DNA of 64,000 bases from DASUBV01 sp035763085. Lineage in GTDB: Bacteria > Actinomycetota > Actinomycetes > Streptosporangiales > Streptosporangiaceae. Both the position numbers and the translations under genes were made by a program. The notes beneath the pieces are model-generated. The model saw only the letters and a list, made by a program, of their open reading frames with translations. It was not told the DNA's origin and searched no databases. The stretch covers positions 1 to 64,000 of the forward strand of contig DASUBV010000016.1 in assembly GCA_035763085.1 (NCBI GenBank), given 5' to 3'. Numbering within the stretch: the stretch's first letter is position 1; every line of letters starts with the position of its first letter. Positions 41,548-50,309 of the stretch are shown here, piece by piece.

Positions 41548-42146
41548 GCTCCTGTCTCCGGCGATCCCGCAGGCCCCGCGCCTGCGGCGTGACCGTACCA
41601 GAGCGTCGCCTCGCCGTACCGGCGGCACCGGTCGCTCTGGTAGCCCGGCGGCCAGACCAGCGGCCCGGACCGGGTTGCGCGCTCGATGGCGACCAGCGCC
41701 CCGGCCGCCAGCCAGCCGTGCCGGCGCAGGCCGTCGAGCAGCCGCTCGATCTCGGCGTCGCCGACCGCGTACGGGGGGTCGGCGAACACCACGTCCCGCG
41801 GCGGCGCGGTGCCCGGCCCGCGGGCCAGCACCCGCTCGGCCCGGTCGGCGGCCAGCCGCGCGCCGGGCAGTCCCAGGGCGGCGATGTTCTCGCGGATGAC
41901 CCGCGCGGCCCGCGGGTCGGACTCGACCAGCAGCACGTCAGCGGCGCCCCGCGACAGGGACTCCAGGCCGACGGCCCCCGACCCGGCGTACAGGTCCAGC
42001 ACCGCGGCACCGTCCAGGCCGCCGCGCAGCGCCGTCACCGTGGCGAACAGGCCCTCGCGGGCCCGGTCGCTGGTCGGGCGGGTGGACTGGCCGGCCGGGA
42101 CGGTCAGCCGCCGCCCGCCGGCCACCCCGGCGATGATCCGGGTCAC
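41544..42146 (-). CDS. rsmD: 16S rRNA (guanine966-N2)-methyltransferase
   Basis: RsmD methylates G966 in 16S rRNA. The 200-aa product shows VLDLYAGSGAVGLESLSRGA for the SAM pocket and VVFADPPYAVG for the catalytic DPPY motif. GTG 42144-42146 starts ITRIIAGVAGG-like sequence; the ribosome-binding site is weak. It lies between recG and coaD, as in many bacteria. Confidence 0.95.
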   Translation of the reverse strand: MTRIIAGVAGGRRLTVPAGQSTRPTSDRAREGLFATVTALRGGLDGAAVLDLYAGSGAVGLESLSRGAADVLLVESDPRAARVIRENIAALGLPGARLAADRAERVLARGPGTAPPRDVVFADPPYAVGDAEIERLLDGLRRHGWLAAGALVAIERATRSGPLVWPPGYQSDRCRRYGEATLWYGHAAGAGPAGSPETGA

Positions 42147-42174
42147 GGCGCTGCCGTGCTGAGCCGCGAGCTCA

Positions 42175-44427
42175 TCACGCCTTCTCGAGGTACTCGGCGC
42201 GCTCGCTTTCCAGCGCCCCGACGGCGGCCGCCAGCGCCGGGTAGCCGGCCAGCGCCGGATCGGCGTCGACCAGCTCGATAGCGGCGGCCCTGGCCTGCCC
42301 GATCAGGTCCTCGTCGCGCACCAGCCGCAGCAGCTTCAGGCTGGTGCGCCCGGCCTGGGCCGTGCCCAGCACGTCGCCCTCCCGGCGCTGCTCCAGGTCG
42401 ATCCGGGACAGCCGGAACCCGTCTGAGGTACTGGCCACCGCGTCCAGCCGCTCCCGGGCCGGGGTGCCCGCCGGGGCCTCGGTGACCAGCAGGCACAGCC
42501 CCTCGTGGCGGCCCCGGCCGACCCGGCCGCGCAACTGGTGCAGCTGGGACACGCCGAACCAGTCGGCGTCCATGATCACCATGACGGTGGCGTTGGGCAC
42601 GTCGACGCCGACTTCCACGACGGTGGTGGTGACCAGGACGTCCAGGTCGCCCTCGGCGAAGGCCAGCATGACCTTGTCCTTCTCCTCGGGCGGCAGCTTG
42701 CCGTGCATGACGCCCAGGCGCAGCCCGGACAGCTCCGCCGCTCGCAGGCCGGCCGCCAGGTCGAGCACGGCGATGGGCGCCCGCCGCGGGCCCGCCTGGC
42801 TGGCGGATTCATCCTCGGCCCAGAGATCTTCCGTTTCTGCTGAATCCCCTGGTGCCGCCGCGGGCGAGCCGCCGGACCTGGCCTGGCCGGTGCCGGGGGC
42901 GGCCGGAGCGTCGCCGATCCGCGGGCAGACGACGTAGGCCTGGCGGCCCCTGGCGACCTCCTCGCGTATCCGCTCCCAGGTCCGGGCCAGGTAGTTGGGC
43001 CGCTCGGCGGCGGGCACGACGTGGCTGGCAATGGGCTGCCGCCCGGCGGGCAGCTCGGTCAGGGTGGAGATGTCCAGGTCGCCGAAGACGGTTATCGCGA
43101 CAGTGCGCGGGATCGGCGTGGCGGTCATGACCAGCACGTGCGGCCGGCCGTCGCCGACCTTGTCGCGCAGCGCGTCCCGCTGCTCGACGCCGAACTTGTG
43201 CTGCTCGTCGATGACGACCAGCCCGAGGTCGGCGAACTGGACGTGCTCCTCCAGCAGGGCATGCGTGCCGATGACGATGCCGGCCTCGCCGGAGGCGGCC
43301 TCCAGCAGCGCGGCGCGGCGGCTGCGGGCCCCGAGCGAGCCGGTCAGCAAGGCGACCCGGGTGGCGTGCTCGGCCCCGCCGAGCTGGCCGGCCTGGGCCA
43401 GCGGGCCGAGCAGGCTGGTGATCGACCGGTAATGCTGCTGGGCGAGGACCTCGGTGGGGGCCAGCAGCGCGGCCTGGCCCGCCGCGTCGACGGCCTGCAG
43501 CATGGCCCGTACGGCGATGATCGTCTTGCCGGAGCCGACCTCGCCCTGGAGCAGCCGGTTCATGGGGTGGTCGCGGGCCATCTCGTCCGCGATCGTGGCT
43601 CCGGCCAGCTGCTGGCCGACGGTCAGCTCGAACGGCAGCGCGGCGTCGAACCCGTCCAGCAGCCCGCCCTCGACCCGGGGCCTGCTGGTCGCCGAGTAGG
43701 CGGCGGCCGCGCGGCGGCGCTGGGCGAGCGCGGCCTGGAGGACGAGGGCCTCATCCCACTTGAGCCGGCTCTGGGAGCGGCTGGCGTCGTTCCAGTCGAC
43801 GGGCCGGTGGATGCCGCGCAGGGCGTCGGCGTAGCCGATGAGCCCGTGCTCGCGCCGGAGGGCGGCCGGGATGGGATCGTCGGGCACGTCGAGCACGTCG
43901 AGCGCGATGCGGACCGAGTCCGCGATCCGCCAGGAGGCGAGCTTGCCGGTGGCCGGGTAGATGGGGATCAGCTCGTTGGCGTACTCCTCGGCCCGTGCCT
44001 CCGACGCGCCGGCGCCGAGCAGCTCGTAGTCGGGGTGGGTGAGCTGGCGCTTGCCCCGGAAGCTCGACACCTGGCCGGAGAACAAGCCGCGCATGCCGGG
44101 CTGCAGCTCCTTCTCCCGCCAGGTCTGCGACCGGTTGCCGAAGAAGGTCAGGGTCAGCCGGCCCTGCCCGTCGGTGACGACGGCCTCGAAAATCGACCCG
44201 CGGCGGTTGCGCATGGGCCGGGTGCCGACCGACGCCACCTCGGCCAGCACGGTGACGTGCTCGCCCTCGGTCAGCCCGGCCAGGCTGGTCAGCTCGCCGC
44301 GCTGGGCATACCGGCGCGGGTAGTGGCCCAGGAGGTCGCCGACCGTCTGCAGTCCGAACGCCTCGTCAAGCCGCTTGGCTGCCTTGTCGCCGATGACCAG
44401 GCGCAGCGGATCCCGGATCGTCGCCAT
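42175..44427 (-). CDS. recG: ATP-dependent DNA helicase RecG
   Basis: RecG remodels stalled replication forks and Holliday junctions. The 750-aa product has an N-terminal wedge domain with an OB fold (VTVLAEVASVGTRPMRNRRG). Helicase domain 1 has GEVGSGKTI, the DEQH box VIDEQHKFGVEQR and MTATPIPRT; helicase domain 2 has MHGKLPPEEKD, TTTVVEVGVDVPN and QLRGRVGRG. A Gly/Ser/Ala insert lies near residue 520. ATG 44425-44427. It follows the DAK2 gene by 16 bases. Confidence 0.97.
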   Translation of the reverse strand: MATIRDPLRLVIGDKAAKRLDEAFGLQTVGDLLGHYPRRYAQRGELTSLAGLTEGEHVTVLAEVASVGTRPMRNRRGSIFEAVVTDGQGRLTLTFFGNRSQTWREKELQPGMRGLFSGQVSSFRGKRQLTHPDYELLGAGASEARAEEYANELIPIYPATGKLASWRIADSVRIALDVLDVPDDPIPAALRREHGLIGYADALRGIHRPVDWNDASRSQSRLKWDEALVLQAALAQRRRAAAAYSATSRPRVEGGLLDGFDAALPFELTVGQQLAGATIADEMARDHPMNRLLQGEVGSGKTIIAVRAMLQAVDAAGQAALLAPTEVLAQQHYRSITSLLGPLAQAGQLGGAEHATRVALLTGSLGARSRRAALLEAASGEAGIVIGTHALLEEHVQFADLGLVVIDEQHKFGVEQRDALRDKVGDGRPHVLVMTATPIPRTVAITVFGDLDISTLTELPAGRQPIASHVVPAAERPNYLARTWERIREEVARGRQAYVVCPRIGDAPAAPGTGQARSGGSPAAAPGDSAETEDLWAEDESASQAGPRRAPIAVLDLAAGLRAAELSGLRLGVMHGKLPPEEKDKVMLAFAEGDLDVLVTTTVVEVGVDVPNATVMVIMDADWFGVSQLHQLRGRVGRGRHEGLCLLVTEAPAGTPARERLDAVASTSDGFRLSRIDLEQRREGDVLGTAQAGRTSLKLLRLVRDEDLIGQARAAAIELVDADPALAGYPALAAAVGALESERAEYLEKA

Positions 44428-44443
44428 CTCTGCCTACCCTGCC

Positions 44444-46201
44444 CTACTCGACGCCCAGGAGCAGCGCGTGGCCGGCAACTGCCCCGGCGTGACACTCGAT
44501 CTCGGCCGCCGGGCTGACCTCGCGGACCCGGGCGGTAACCAGCTCGGCCAGGCGGGCGCCACTCCCGCCGGTCAGCAACGTGACCAGCTCCGCCCCGCCG
44601 GCCAGCAGCTCGTCGGTCGCGGCCAGGGCGGCCTCCTCGAGGACTGGCCGGAGAGGTGCTGGGCTGTGAGGTACTGGGCGGCCGGACGCCGGGCCGCCAG
44701 GAGCAGGGCCGCCAGGAGCAGGGCCAAGGCCGCCGGAGGCCGGGCCAGGGCCGCCGGACCTAGTGCCGCCAGGGCCAGGGCCGCCGGGAGCCGTGTCCGC
44801 GGAGAGCTCGCAGCTGATGGCGGCGTGGCGCATCCGGCTCGCGGCGCGGCTCATGGCGGCGGCGTCGTCCGCGAACCCGGCCGCTGGCTCATGCACCGCC
44901 AGCGCGGGCAGCGCCTGGACCGGAGAGGCCACGGTCACGACCCGCACGTCGATGCCATCGGCGGCCAGCATGCGGGCCGCCGCGGCGGCGGCCATCGAGG
45001 TCGCCGGCCCGCTGGGCACCACGATGCAGCGCCGCGCCCCCTGCGCGGCCTGCCGGATGAGCGTGCTGAGCTCGGCGGAAGACGGGGATGGTGAGCCAGA
45101 ACGAAGTATCCGGGCTCCGGCCGATTCCGCCAGCGCGGCCATGCCAGGGGTGTCACAGATGGCCACCACCTGGTGCCGGGCCGGCGGCGGTGCGCCGAGG
45201 TAGGTCACGGTGATCCGGCGCAGCGAGCCCGCGCGCAGCCCGGCCTCGATGGCCAGCCCGGCCTCGGGCACGTGCACATGAACGCTCCACAGCGCGGACC
45301 CGGCTGACTCGGCTGGCGCCGCCGGGTGGGCTGCGCCGGCCTGGCGAGCGGTCCCCGCCTGACGGGCGGGCCCCGCCCGGCGGGCGGGCGGCGGGCCGCC
45401 GGCGATCACCAGGGAGTCGCCCATCGAGTCCAGTTCCTCCCGGAGCCGGTTCACCTCCCCCGGCCCGGCCTGCAGCAGGTAGGTGACCTCGTAGCCGTAG
45501 GACTCGGCCGGCCGGGCCGCCGCCGGAAGGCCCGCGGCCCGCCCGGCAGGCTCGGGCACGTCGAGCGCGGCGAGCTGCGTCCCGGCGATCGCGGCGGCCC
45601 AGGCGTCCAGCACCACGCACAGCCCCGCGGCCCCGGCATCCACGACGCCGCTAGCCGCCAGCACGGCGAGCTGCTCAGTAGTCAGGTCACGGGCCCGGCG
45701 GGCGGCGGTGCCCGCCGCCAGCACCACCGCGGTGAGGGCGGCCGCATCGGTGACGGCCGCGGCAGCGGCACGGGCGGCGGCGTCCGCGACCGTCAGCACG
45801 GTGCCCTCGGCCGGGCGGCTGACGGCCCCGCGGGCCAGCTCGGCCGCATGCCCGAGCGCCCTGGCCACGACGGCGCCGTCGCAGGGCGAGGCGGGCGCGC
45901 AGATGTCGGCGAGCCCGCGCAGCAGCTGGCTGACGATGATCCCGGAGTTGCCGCAGGCGCCGAGCATCGCGCCGTCGGCGGCCGCGCGCCAGATCTCCTC
46001 CGGCCCGGCACCGGGCGCCAGCGCGTCCACCGCATCGGCCGCCGACCGCAGGGTCCGGTACAGATTGGTCCCGGTGTCGGAGTCCGGGACGGGGTAGACA
46101 TTCAGCGCGTCGATCGCCGACCGGGCCGATCCGAGCGCCTCGGCGGCCATGCGGCACCAGCGGCGGACCACCGCGCCGTCCATCACCTCAGCCGCGACCA
46201 C
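44444..46201 (-). CDS. DAK2-domain (DhaL/FakA-like) kinase protein
   Basis: The 585-aa product has an N-terminal DAK2 domain with the nucleotide-binding motif NVYPVPDSDTGTN (usually PDGDTG; here Ser replaces Gly), the GACGNSGIIVSQLL segment, and a C-terminal DegV-like/phosphatase-like region. Relatives include FakA, which phosphorylates fatty acids with DegV-type FakB partners, but in actinobacteria the role is unproven. A Pro/Gly-rich repeat (SGGPGP, APGGPAPGGP) near residue 500 is coded by 15-bp repeats at about 44.68-44.78 kb. Start GTG 46201 or ATG 46183. It precedes recG; the pair beside rpmB is a standard order. Confidence 0.88.
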   Translation of the reverse strand: MVAAEVMDGAVVRRWCRMAAEALGSARSAIDALNVYPVPDSDTGTNLYRTLRSAADAVDALAPGAGPEEIWRAAADGAMLGACGNSGIIVSQLLRGLADICAPASPCDGAVVARALGHAAELARGAVSRPAEGTVLTVADAAARAAAAAVTDAAALTAVVLAAGTAARRARDLTTEQLAVLAASGVVDAGAAGLCVVLDAWAAAIAGTQLAALDVPEPAGRAAGLPAAARPAESYGYEVTYLLQAGPGEVNRLREELDSMGDSLVIAGGPPPARRAGPARQAGTARQAGAAHPAAPAESAGSALWSVHVHVPEAGLAIEAGLRAGSLRRITVTYLGAPPPARHQVVAICDTPGMAALAESAGARILRSGSPSPSSAELSTLIRQAAQGARRCIVVPSGPATSMAAAAAARMLAADGIDVRVVTVASPVQALPALAVHEPAAGFADDAAAMSRAASRMRHAAISCELSADTAPGGPGPGGTRSGGPGPASGGLGPAPGGPAPGGPASGRPVPHSPAPLRPVLEEAALAATDELLAGGAELVTLLTGGSGARLAELVTARVREVSPAAEIECHAGAVAGHALLLGVE

Positions 46202-46330
46202 ACCCGCAGGATAGGCTCCGGCTATGACGCTCGGCTCGCGCGAACTGCCGCTGGTCGGCTATCCTTCAGCGACCGTCCCGGTTCGGCCGGGCCGATGACC
46301 TATCTGGCTAACACCCTTTGGAGCGATCCC

Positions 46331-46516
46331 GTGGCTGCCGTCTGCGATGTCTGCGGTAAGGGACCGGGCTTCGGCAACAACGTGTCGTTCTCGCACCGCC
46401 GCACCCCGCGTCGCTGGAACCCCAACATTCAGAGCAGGCGCGTCGTGGTGGGCAAGACCCCGCGCCGCCTGAATGTCTGCACATCCTGCATCAAGGCGGG
46501 GAAGATCACCCGCTAG
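46331..46516 (+). CDS. rpmB: 50S ribosomal protein L28
   Basis: The 61-aa protein starts AAVCDVCGKGPGFGNNVSFS and continues HRRTPRRWNPNIQ, with a C-terminal CTSCIKAGKI. Two CxxC pairs give the zinc-binding (C+) form. GTG 46331 has TTGGAG upstream. The long frame overlapping it further upstream on this strand is a shadow of DAK2. It is divergent from the DAK2 gene. Confidence 0.97.
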   Translation: MAAVCDVCGKGPGFGNNVSFSHRRTPRRWNPNIQSRRVVVGKTPRRLNVCTSCIKAGKITR

Positions 46517-46631
46517 GGTCCCCGCGGTTTCCTCAGCCCCTGGCATGTCTGACGCCGGGGGCTGGACTGCGATCAGGCGCCGAGGCGCGCTCCGGGGGCC
46601 AGACTGCGATCAGATACCTAGTAGTACTTTG

Positions 46632-47120
46632 TTAGGTTCCTGCGAGGGCGGCGAGCCGGCCGAGGGTTAATGGCTGGGTGCAGAGGGAGCAGGCGCCGGG
46701 GATGAGGGCCAGGACGATCTGCAGTTCGTGCAGGGCCTGGTAGAGGGTCATCCCGGCGCAGGGGCTCTTGGGTCGGTCCTGATCATGGTGCAGAAGGCCT
46801 GGGCCAGGGCGGCGAGGGTGACGTGGCGGTGCCAGCCGGTGTAGGAGCGGCCCTCGAAGTGGGTCAGGCCCAGCCCGGTCTCGAGCTCGCGGTAGTCGTG
46901 CTCGATGCGCCATCTGATCTTGGCCAGGCGCACCAGCTCGGCGATGGGGGTATCGGGCGGGAGGGTGGAGAGCCAGTAGTCTGCGGGCTCGTCGGCTTCG
47001 GGGGGCCATTCTGCCAGCAGCCAGCATGCGGGGAGGCTGCCGTCGGCGGCGCGGGGGATGTCGCGGTTGGCCACCCGAGTTCTTGCCCGGTGGCTTGGTT
47101 TCCATGCGCGCCAGGCTACG
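46632..47120 (-). mobile_element. IS701-type transposase C-terminal remnant, frameshifted
   Basis: Two overlapping minus-strand frames hold pieces of a DDE transposase of the IS701 type: CWLLAEWPPEADEPADYWLS, LAKIRWRIEHDYRELE and HFEGRSYTGWHRHVTL in one frame. After a break near 46749 the end continues as LYQALHELQIVLALIPGACS in the other frame. The N-terminal two-thirds is absent. RIEHDYREL carries the catalytic Glu context. It marks the left edge of the rpmB-thiD accessory island. Direct repeats with GACTGCGATCAG at 46566 and 46600 lie beside it. Confidence 0.75.
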
Positions 47121-47165
47121 AGGATCCGCTGTCAGTCGCAGATGTCGGAGCTGGAGTCCCGCCCG

Positions 47166-48341
47166 CTAGATGGCCTCGACGATGTTGATGATCTCGGTAG
47201 CACCGAAGATCCGGCCGTAGCTCTTTCCTGTCAGCTCGGTCACGATGCCGGCTTCTACTAGGTGCTGGATGATCCGGGTGGCGTTCATCGGGCTGATCTC
47301 GTAACGGCTGGCGGCGTCGGAGACCGAGGTAACCGGCCACTCGACAAGTCCGGCTAGGACCCGGTGAATCGCGCCGGTCCAGTGCCGGTCATCAACGATC
47401 TTGCGGGAGCTGGTGAGCCAGGCCAGCAGCCGCTCGGCGCCGCTGATTAGCGAGAAGCACTGGGCGCTTATCGCGCTGCAGAAGAAGCGGACCCACGGGT
47501 TCCAGTTCCCCGTGCAGCTCACGGCGAGCAGCTGATCCTGGTACTCGCTCCGGTTGCGCAAGAGCCAGGGTGAGAGCGTGATGGCAGGCTGCTGGATGGT
47601 ATCGCTCCGAAGCAGCTGCAAGACGACGACCAGCCTGCCGAGCCGTCCGTTGCCGTCACCGAACGGGTGCAGCGTCTCAAACTGGTAATGAGCCAGCGCG
47701 GCCCGCACGATGGGCGCAAGGTGGGCGTGCTCCGCCTGGACCCAGTCCACCCACGAGTCAAGCCCCGATTTGAGCCTGTCGTCAGCCGGCGGAGGCACGA
47801 AACGTGCTTCCTCGATGGGCCGCTTCTTGTCGCCGATCCAGACGAGGTCCTGCCGCGGATGCCCGACGTGCTGTGGTTTCTCCGGGGACTCCCTGAACAG
47901 GCGTTCCTGCAGCTCACTCAGGAACCCGACGCTAATTGCTCGGTCGCGGATCATGTTGAAGGCGGTCAAGGCGACCTCTACATACGAATTGATCTCCTTT
48001 GTCTCGGGCGAGAGGTACTGGACGCTGCTCAGTTGAGCCTCCAGCAAGTCGCGGAGGAGGCCGACGGTCCCTTCCAGGGCAGATGTGTCGAGGGCTTCTC
48101 GCCAGAGGGCTGGCCTAATGAGCAGCCGCGGATCGGGCAGCTGGGCGCAGACCTGGTCCAGCTTGCCGAGGGCCATGGATGCCTCCGCGACTGCCGCCCA
48201 GGTCACTGACTCGAGGACCAAGTCGTCGGGCAGCCGGTCCGGCAGGTACGCAAAGTAGGCGAAGTCGCCGTACCGGGCATCCCGCCCCTGGATAGGGACG
48301 AGCTGACCGATCGGGCTGTGCCGGAGCCTCTCAACGTCCAT
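47166..48341 (-). CDS. Fic/DOC-family AMPylator-like protein
   Basis: The 391-aa product has an N-terminal Fic-associated region with the inhibitory helix motif TSALEG (consensus [ST]xxxE[GN]), then the Fic core with catalytic HPFGDGNGRLGR (His 225), and a C-terminal winged-helix domain (PVTSVSDAASRYEIS, then MNATRIIQHLVEAGIV). Fic enzymes transfer AMP to hydroxyl side chains, and the inhibitory Glu in the same chain suggests self-regulation. Start ATG 48339-48341. Upstream lies a degenerate 74-bp repeat rich in TCACGTTA and GATCTAACG, a probable operator region. Target unknown. It may be part of an accessory island. Confidence 0.88.
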   Translation of the reverse strand: MDVERLRHSPIGQLVPIQGRDARYGDFAYFAYLPDRLPDDLVLESVTWAAVAEASMALGKLDQVCAQLPDPRLLIRPALWREALDTSALEGTVGLLRDLLEAQLSSVQYLSPETKEINSYVEVALTAFNMIRDRAISVGFLSELQERLFRESPEKPQHVGHPRQDLVWIGDKKRPIEEARFVPPPADDRLKSGLDSWVDWVQAEHAHLAPIVRAALAHYQFETLHPFGDGNGRLGRLVVVLQLLRSDTIQQPAITLSPWLLRNRSEYQDQLLAVSCTGNWNPWVRFFCSAISAQCFSLISGAERLLAWLTSSRKIVDDRHWTGAIHRVLAGLVEWPVTSVSDAASRYEISPMNATRIIQHLVEAGIVTELTGKSYGRIFGATEIINIVEAI

Positions 48342-48360
48342 GATCTAAACACTATCGCCA

Positions 48361-48508
48361 CATCACGTTAATTACATCGGTGTGATCTAACGCCCTGCGT
48401 GACAACCGGGTCAGATATCTAACGTCAACTGCCACCTCACGTTACATCTCCGCCCCGGATCTAACGGGGTGCGAGACCCGGGTTGGCGCCGGTCTGGCGC
48501 TTCAAGAC
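48361..48508. repeat. Degenerate 74-bp tandem repeat upstream of the Fic gene
   Basis: Two units (48361-48434 and 48435-48508) share TCACGTTA near the start, GATCTAACG 21 bases later and a GCGNGAC...CGGGT tail. The TCACGTTA copies (48363, 48437) and the GATCTAACG copies (48384, 48458) are both exactly 74 bp apart. An extra ATCTAACG is at 48417. The CGTTA/TAACG elements are mutually inverted. Probable regulator sites for the Fic gene. Confidence 0.55.
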
Positions 48509-48628
48509 CCCTATGAACGCCGTAGTGGCCTCGCTACCTGTGTCCTCGATAGGCCAGACATGCCGCAACGGCTGAGTCAGCGCCCGCAGCACCCGCGGGA
48601 GCGCCCGCGAGCCCGAGCAGGTCAGGCT

Positions 48629-48820
48629 GCGTTCCGGGTGCTGCGCGCGCTGGAATGCCGCCAGTCTCGGATGGCGTGATCCGAAGCGGCGCAGCGGTCC
48701 CGCCGCGCCACCGCCCTGCTGCGCGCCCGCGGCCTGCCGCTACGTGACGTGGGCCAGGCCCTCGGTGTCTCGTTCCCGCGGGCCAAGCAGCTCATAGACG
48801 ACGCAGACAAGGTCGCGTGA
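48629..48820 (+). pseudogene. Helix-turn-helix gene broken by an in-frame stop
   Basis: In frame with the TGA at 48818-48820, the sequence reads RRATALLRARGLPLRDVGQA, then LGVSFPRAKQLIDDAD, a clear helix-turn-helix. Upstream, past an in-frame TGA at 48677-48679, the helix continues back as RVLRALECRQSRM. No ATG or GTG with a ribosome-binding site lies between the stop and the HTH. The gene seems inactive unless the stop is a sequencing error. Its TGA overlaps the ATG of the next gene, so the two were probably an operon. Relatives of this HTH often pair with HicB-like proteins. Confidence 0.5.
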
Positions 48821-49134
48821 TGACCACCTACGACGTCACCGTGACCCGCGAGGATGACCTCTGGGTCGCCGACATCACCGGCGAGGGCCTCGGGCCGGCC
48901 GCCACCGACGTTGAGCGGTTCGCGGACCTGGACACCGAGGTGCGCGACCTGATCGCCGGGCTCACTGATGCCGACCCGGGCAGCCTCGGCCTGGCCTGGC
49001 GATACGAGATCGGCGGCGAGGATGTTACCGAGCTCATCGCCTCCCTCGCGGTCCGCGAGGACAGGCTCCGCGAGGCGACATCAAGCCGCGCCGCAAGGCC
49101 GGACTCCGCCGCGGAAGGGGCTGACCGCCCGTGA
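48820..49134 (+). CDS. HicB-like antitoxin-type protein
   Basis: The 104-aa product begins TTYDVTVTREDDLWVADITG followed by GEGLGPAATDVERFADLD and a helix (TEVRDLIAGLTD). This is the beta-strand/helix pattern of HicB-type partial RNase H folds seen in toxin-antitoxin loci. No HicA-type toxin is visible here; the usual neighbour is the HTH remnant upstream. ATG 48820 overlaps the preceding TGA, and the 3' end overlaps the next small gene as GTGA. C-terminal tail is polar and not conserved-looking. Confidence 0.55.
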   Translation: MTTYDVTVTREDDLWVADITGEGLGPAATDVERFADLDTEVRDLIAGLTDADPGSLGLAWRYEIGGEDVTELIASLAVREDRLREATSSRAARPDSAAEGADRP

Positions 49135-49325
49135 CCGCCTACCACGCCGACATCGACATCACCACCACGCCGGCACCCGGCCCGGACACCTGCATCCGCG
49201 CCGGTGATGCGTACGCCATGTCGTTCTGTCTCGCTGTCGACGGCGCCGATGCTGCCAGCGCCGAGCACGCGGCGGTCCAGTCCGCCCTGGCGGTCCTGCG
49301 CGCCGTCCGCGTCACGGCCGACTAG
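49131..49325 (+). CDS. Hypothetical protein (64 aa)
   Basis: No family recognised. The product begins with polar beta-like sequence (TAYHADIDITTTPAPGPDTC) and ends in a helix (ASAEHAAVQSALAVLRAVRV). GTG 49131 overlaps the upstream TGA as GTGA, which supports coupled translation with the HicB-like gene. It may be a second component of that small operon. Confidence 0.5.
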   Translation: MTAYHADIDITTTPAPGPDTCIRAGDAYAMSFCLAVDGADAASAEHAAVQSALAVLRAVRVTAD

Positions 49326-49411
49326 ATCCTCCACATCAGCGTGACCCGTTGGGACCTGTTCGAGGCCAGCCTCGGTGCTCGCCTGCCGCCGGCCCAGGGG
49401 GCCTCCGGAGG

Positions 49412-49714
49412 TCAGCCAGCGTCGTCGTCGCCGGTGAGCTCGCGGAGTTCGTCATCAACGTCTGAAGCGGCACCGCGCAGTAGCTCTCCCTGCTGCTCGC
49501 CCCCAGGGTGGTAGTGGCCGCGTACGAGGACGAACTGCTGATCCGGCACGGACCTGTCCATGCTGATCCGCGCCCAGTAGTCGACCTCGGCCGAGGCGAC
49601 CAGTTGCAGGTTCTCGCCGTCGCAGACGCCGATCCGGACAGCGGTGTCTAAGCCCTCGGGCAGGTCACCCGCGGCCTCGGAGAACGCCTTGATAAGTTCC
49701 CGGACGGTCGCCAT
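49412..49714 (-). CDS. Hypothetical protein (100 aa)
   Basis: The product begins MATVRELIKAFSEAAGDLPE, followed by a central beta-rich part and an acidic C-terminus (DVDDELRELTGDDD). No domain recognised. ATG 49712-49714 has GGGAGG at good spacing. It starts 29 bases after the end of the DUF2335 gene on the same strand, so the two may be an operon. Confidence 0.6.
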   Translation of the reverse strand: MATVRELIKAFSEAAGDLPEGLDTAVRIGVCDGENLQLVASAEVDYWARISMDRSVPDQQFVLVRGHYHPGGEQQGELLRGAASDVDDELRELTGDDDAG

Positions 49715-49742
49715 CGGGTACCTCCCGCTGCTTCGCAGCCTG

Positions 49743-50309
49743 TCACCTGCCACCTAGGAACGAACGGATGAGCATGATGACCGGTACTGACAACAGGACA
49801 CCACCCGCGACGTTGTTGCCAAGAGCGAAGAACCAGATCGCGGCGCCAAGCGCCATCAGAGTCAGCAGGAACGCCAGCGCCTGGCCGGACCGCGCGCGGT
49901 CGACCTCAGCCTCGGCGATCTTCTCGCGCGTTTTGATGTCTCCGGTCGCGACCGTTTCGGCCATTGCCACTATGCGCTCAGCAAGGCCTTCCTGCACCTG
50001 CTCATACTGGGCTAAGACTGCCGGGGCAGGCATCGGGCCTTCCCACTTGCTCTGAATCTGGATCTGGAGCGCCTCAAGGGCGCCCTGCTCTACAGACCGA
50101 ACGTCCGGCCCAGGCTCCTGACGGCCTCGGCCATCGCCTCGCCCACTGTCTTCCAGGCGCTTTCCAGCCCCGCTTCTGGGGGCCGGGACATTTCCATGCG
50201 CAGCCGGCGGAGCCTCGGCGACGGGTCCAGCGTCAGGCTGTCGAACCCCTCCAGCAGGCGGCTCGGCCGACGGGGAGTCTTCCTCATGTCCGGGAGCGCC
50301 ATGTGACAA
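49743..50309 (-). CDS. DUF2335-family membrane protein
   Basis: The C-terminal half carries GPMPAPAVLAQYEQVQEGLA, a helix (AERIVAMAETVATGD), then two hydrophobic segments (about LAFLLTLMALGAAIWFFAL and VLLSVPVIMLIRSF), the pattern of DUF2335 predicted membrane proteins; function unknown. The frame is open upstream to a TTG at 50307-50309, giving 188 aa, but that part overlaps another open frame and may not be translated. The ATG at 50031-50033 would give a 96-aa product holding the conserved domain. I report the long frame with the start in doubt. Confidence 0.55.
   Translation of the reverse strand: MSHGAPGHEEDSPSAEPPAGGVRQPDAGPVAEAPPAAHGNVPAPRSGAGKRLEDSGRGDGRGRQEPGPDVRSVEQGALEALQIQIQSKWEGPMPAPAVLAQYEQVQEGLAERIVAMAETVATGDIKTREKIAEAEVDRARSGQALAFLLTLMALGAAIWFFALGNNVAGGVLLSVPVIMLIRSFLGGR
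50090..50302 (-). CDS. Possible small protein overlapping the DUF2335 N-terminus (70 aa)
   Basis: An open frame from ATG 50300-50302 to TAG 50090-50092 has plausible composition, including a helix (SAWKTVGEAMAEAVRSLGRT) near the end. It occupies the same bases as the doubtful N-terminal part of the DUF2335 frame. If real, DUF2335 would start after it. One of the two must be a shadow. I cannot decide between them. Confidence 0.35.
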   Translation of the reverse strand: MALPDMRKTPRRPSRLLEGFDSLTLDPSPRLRRLRMEMSRPPEAGLESAWKTVGEAMAEAVRSLGRTFGL

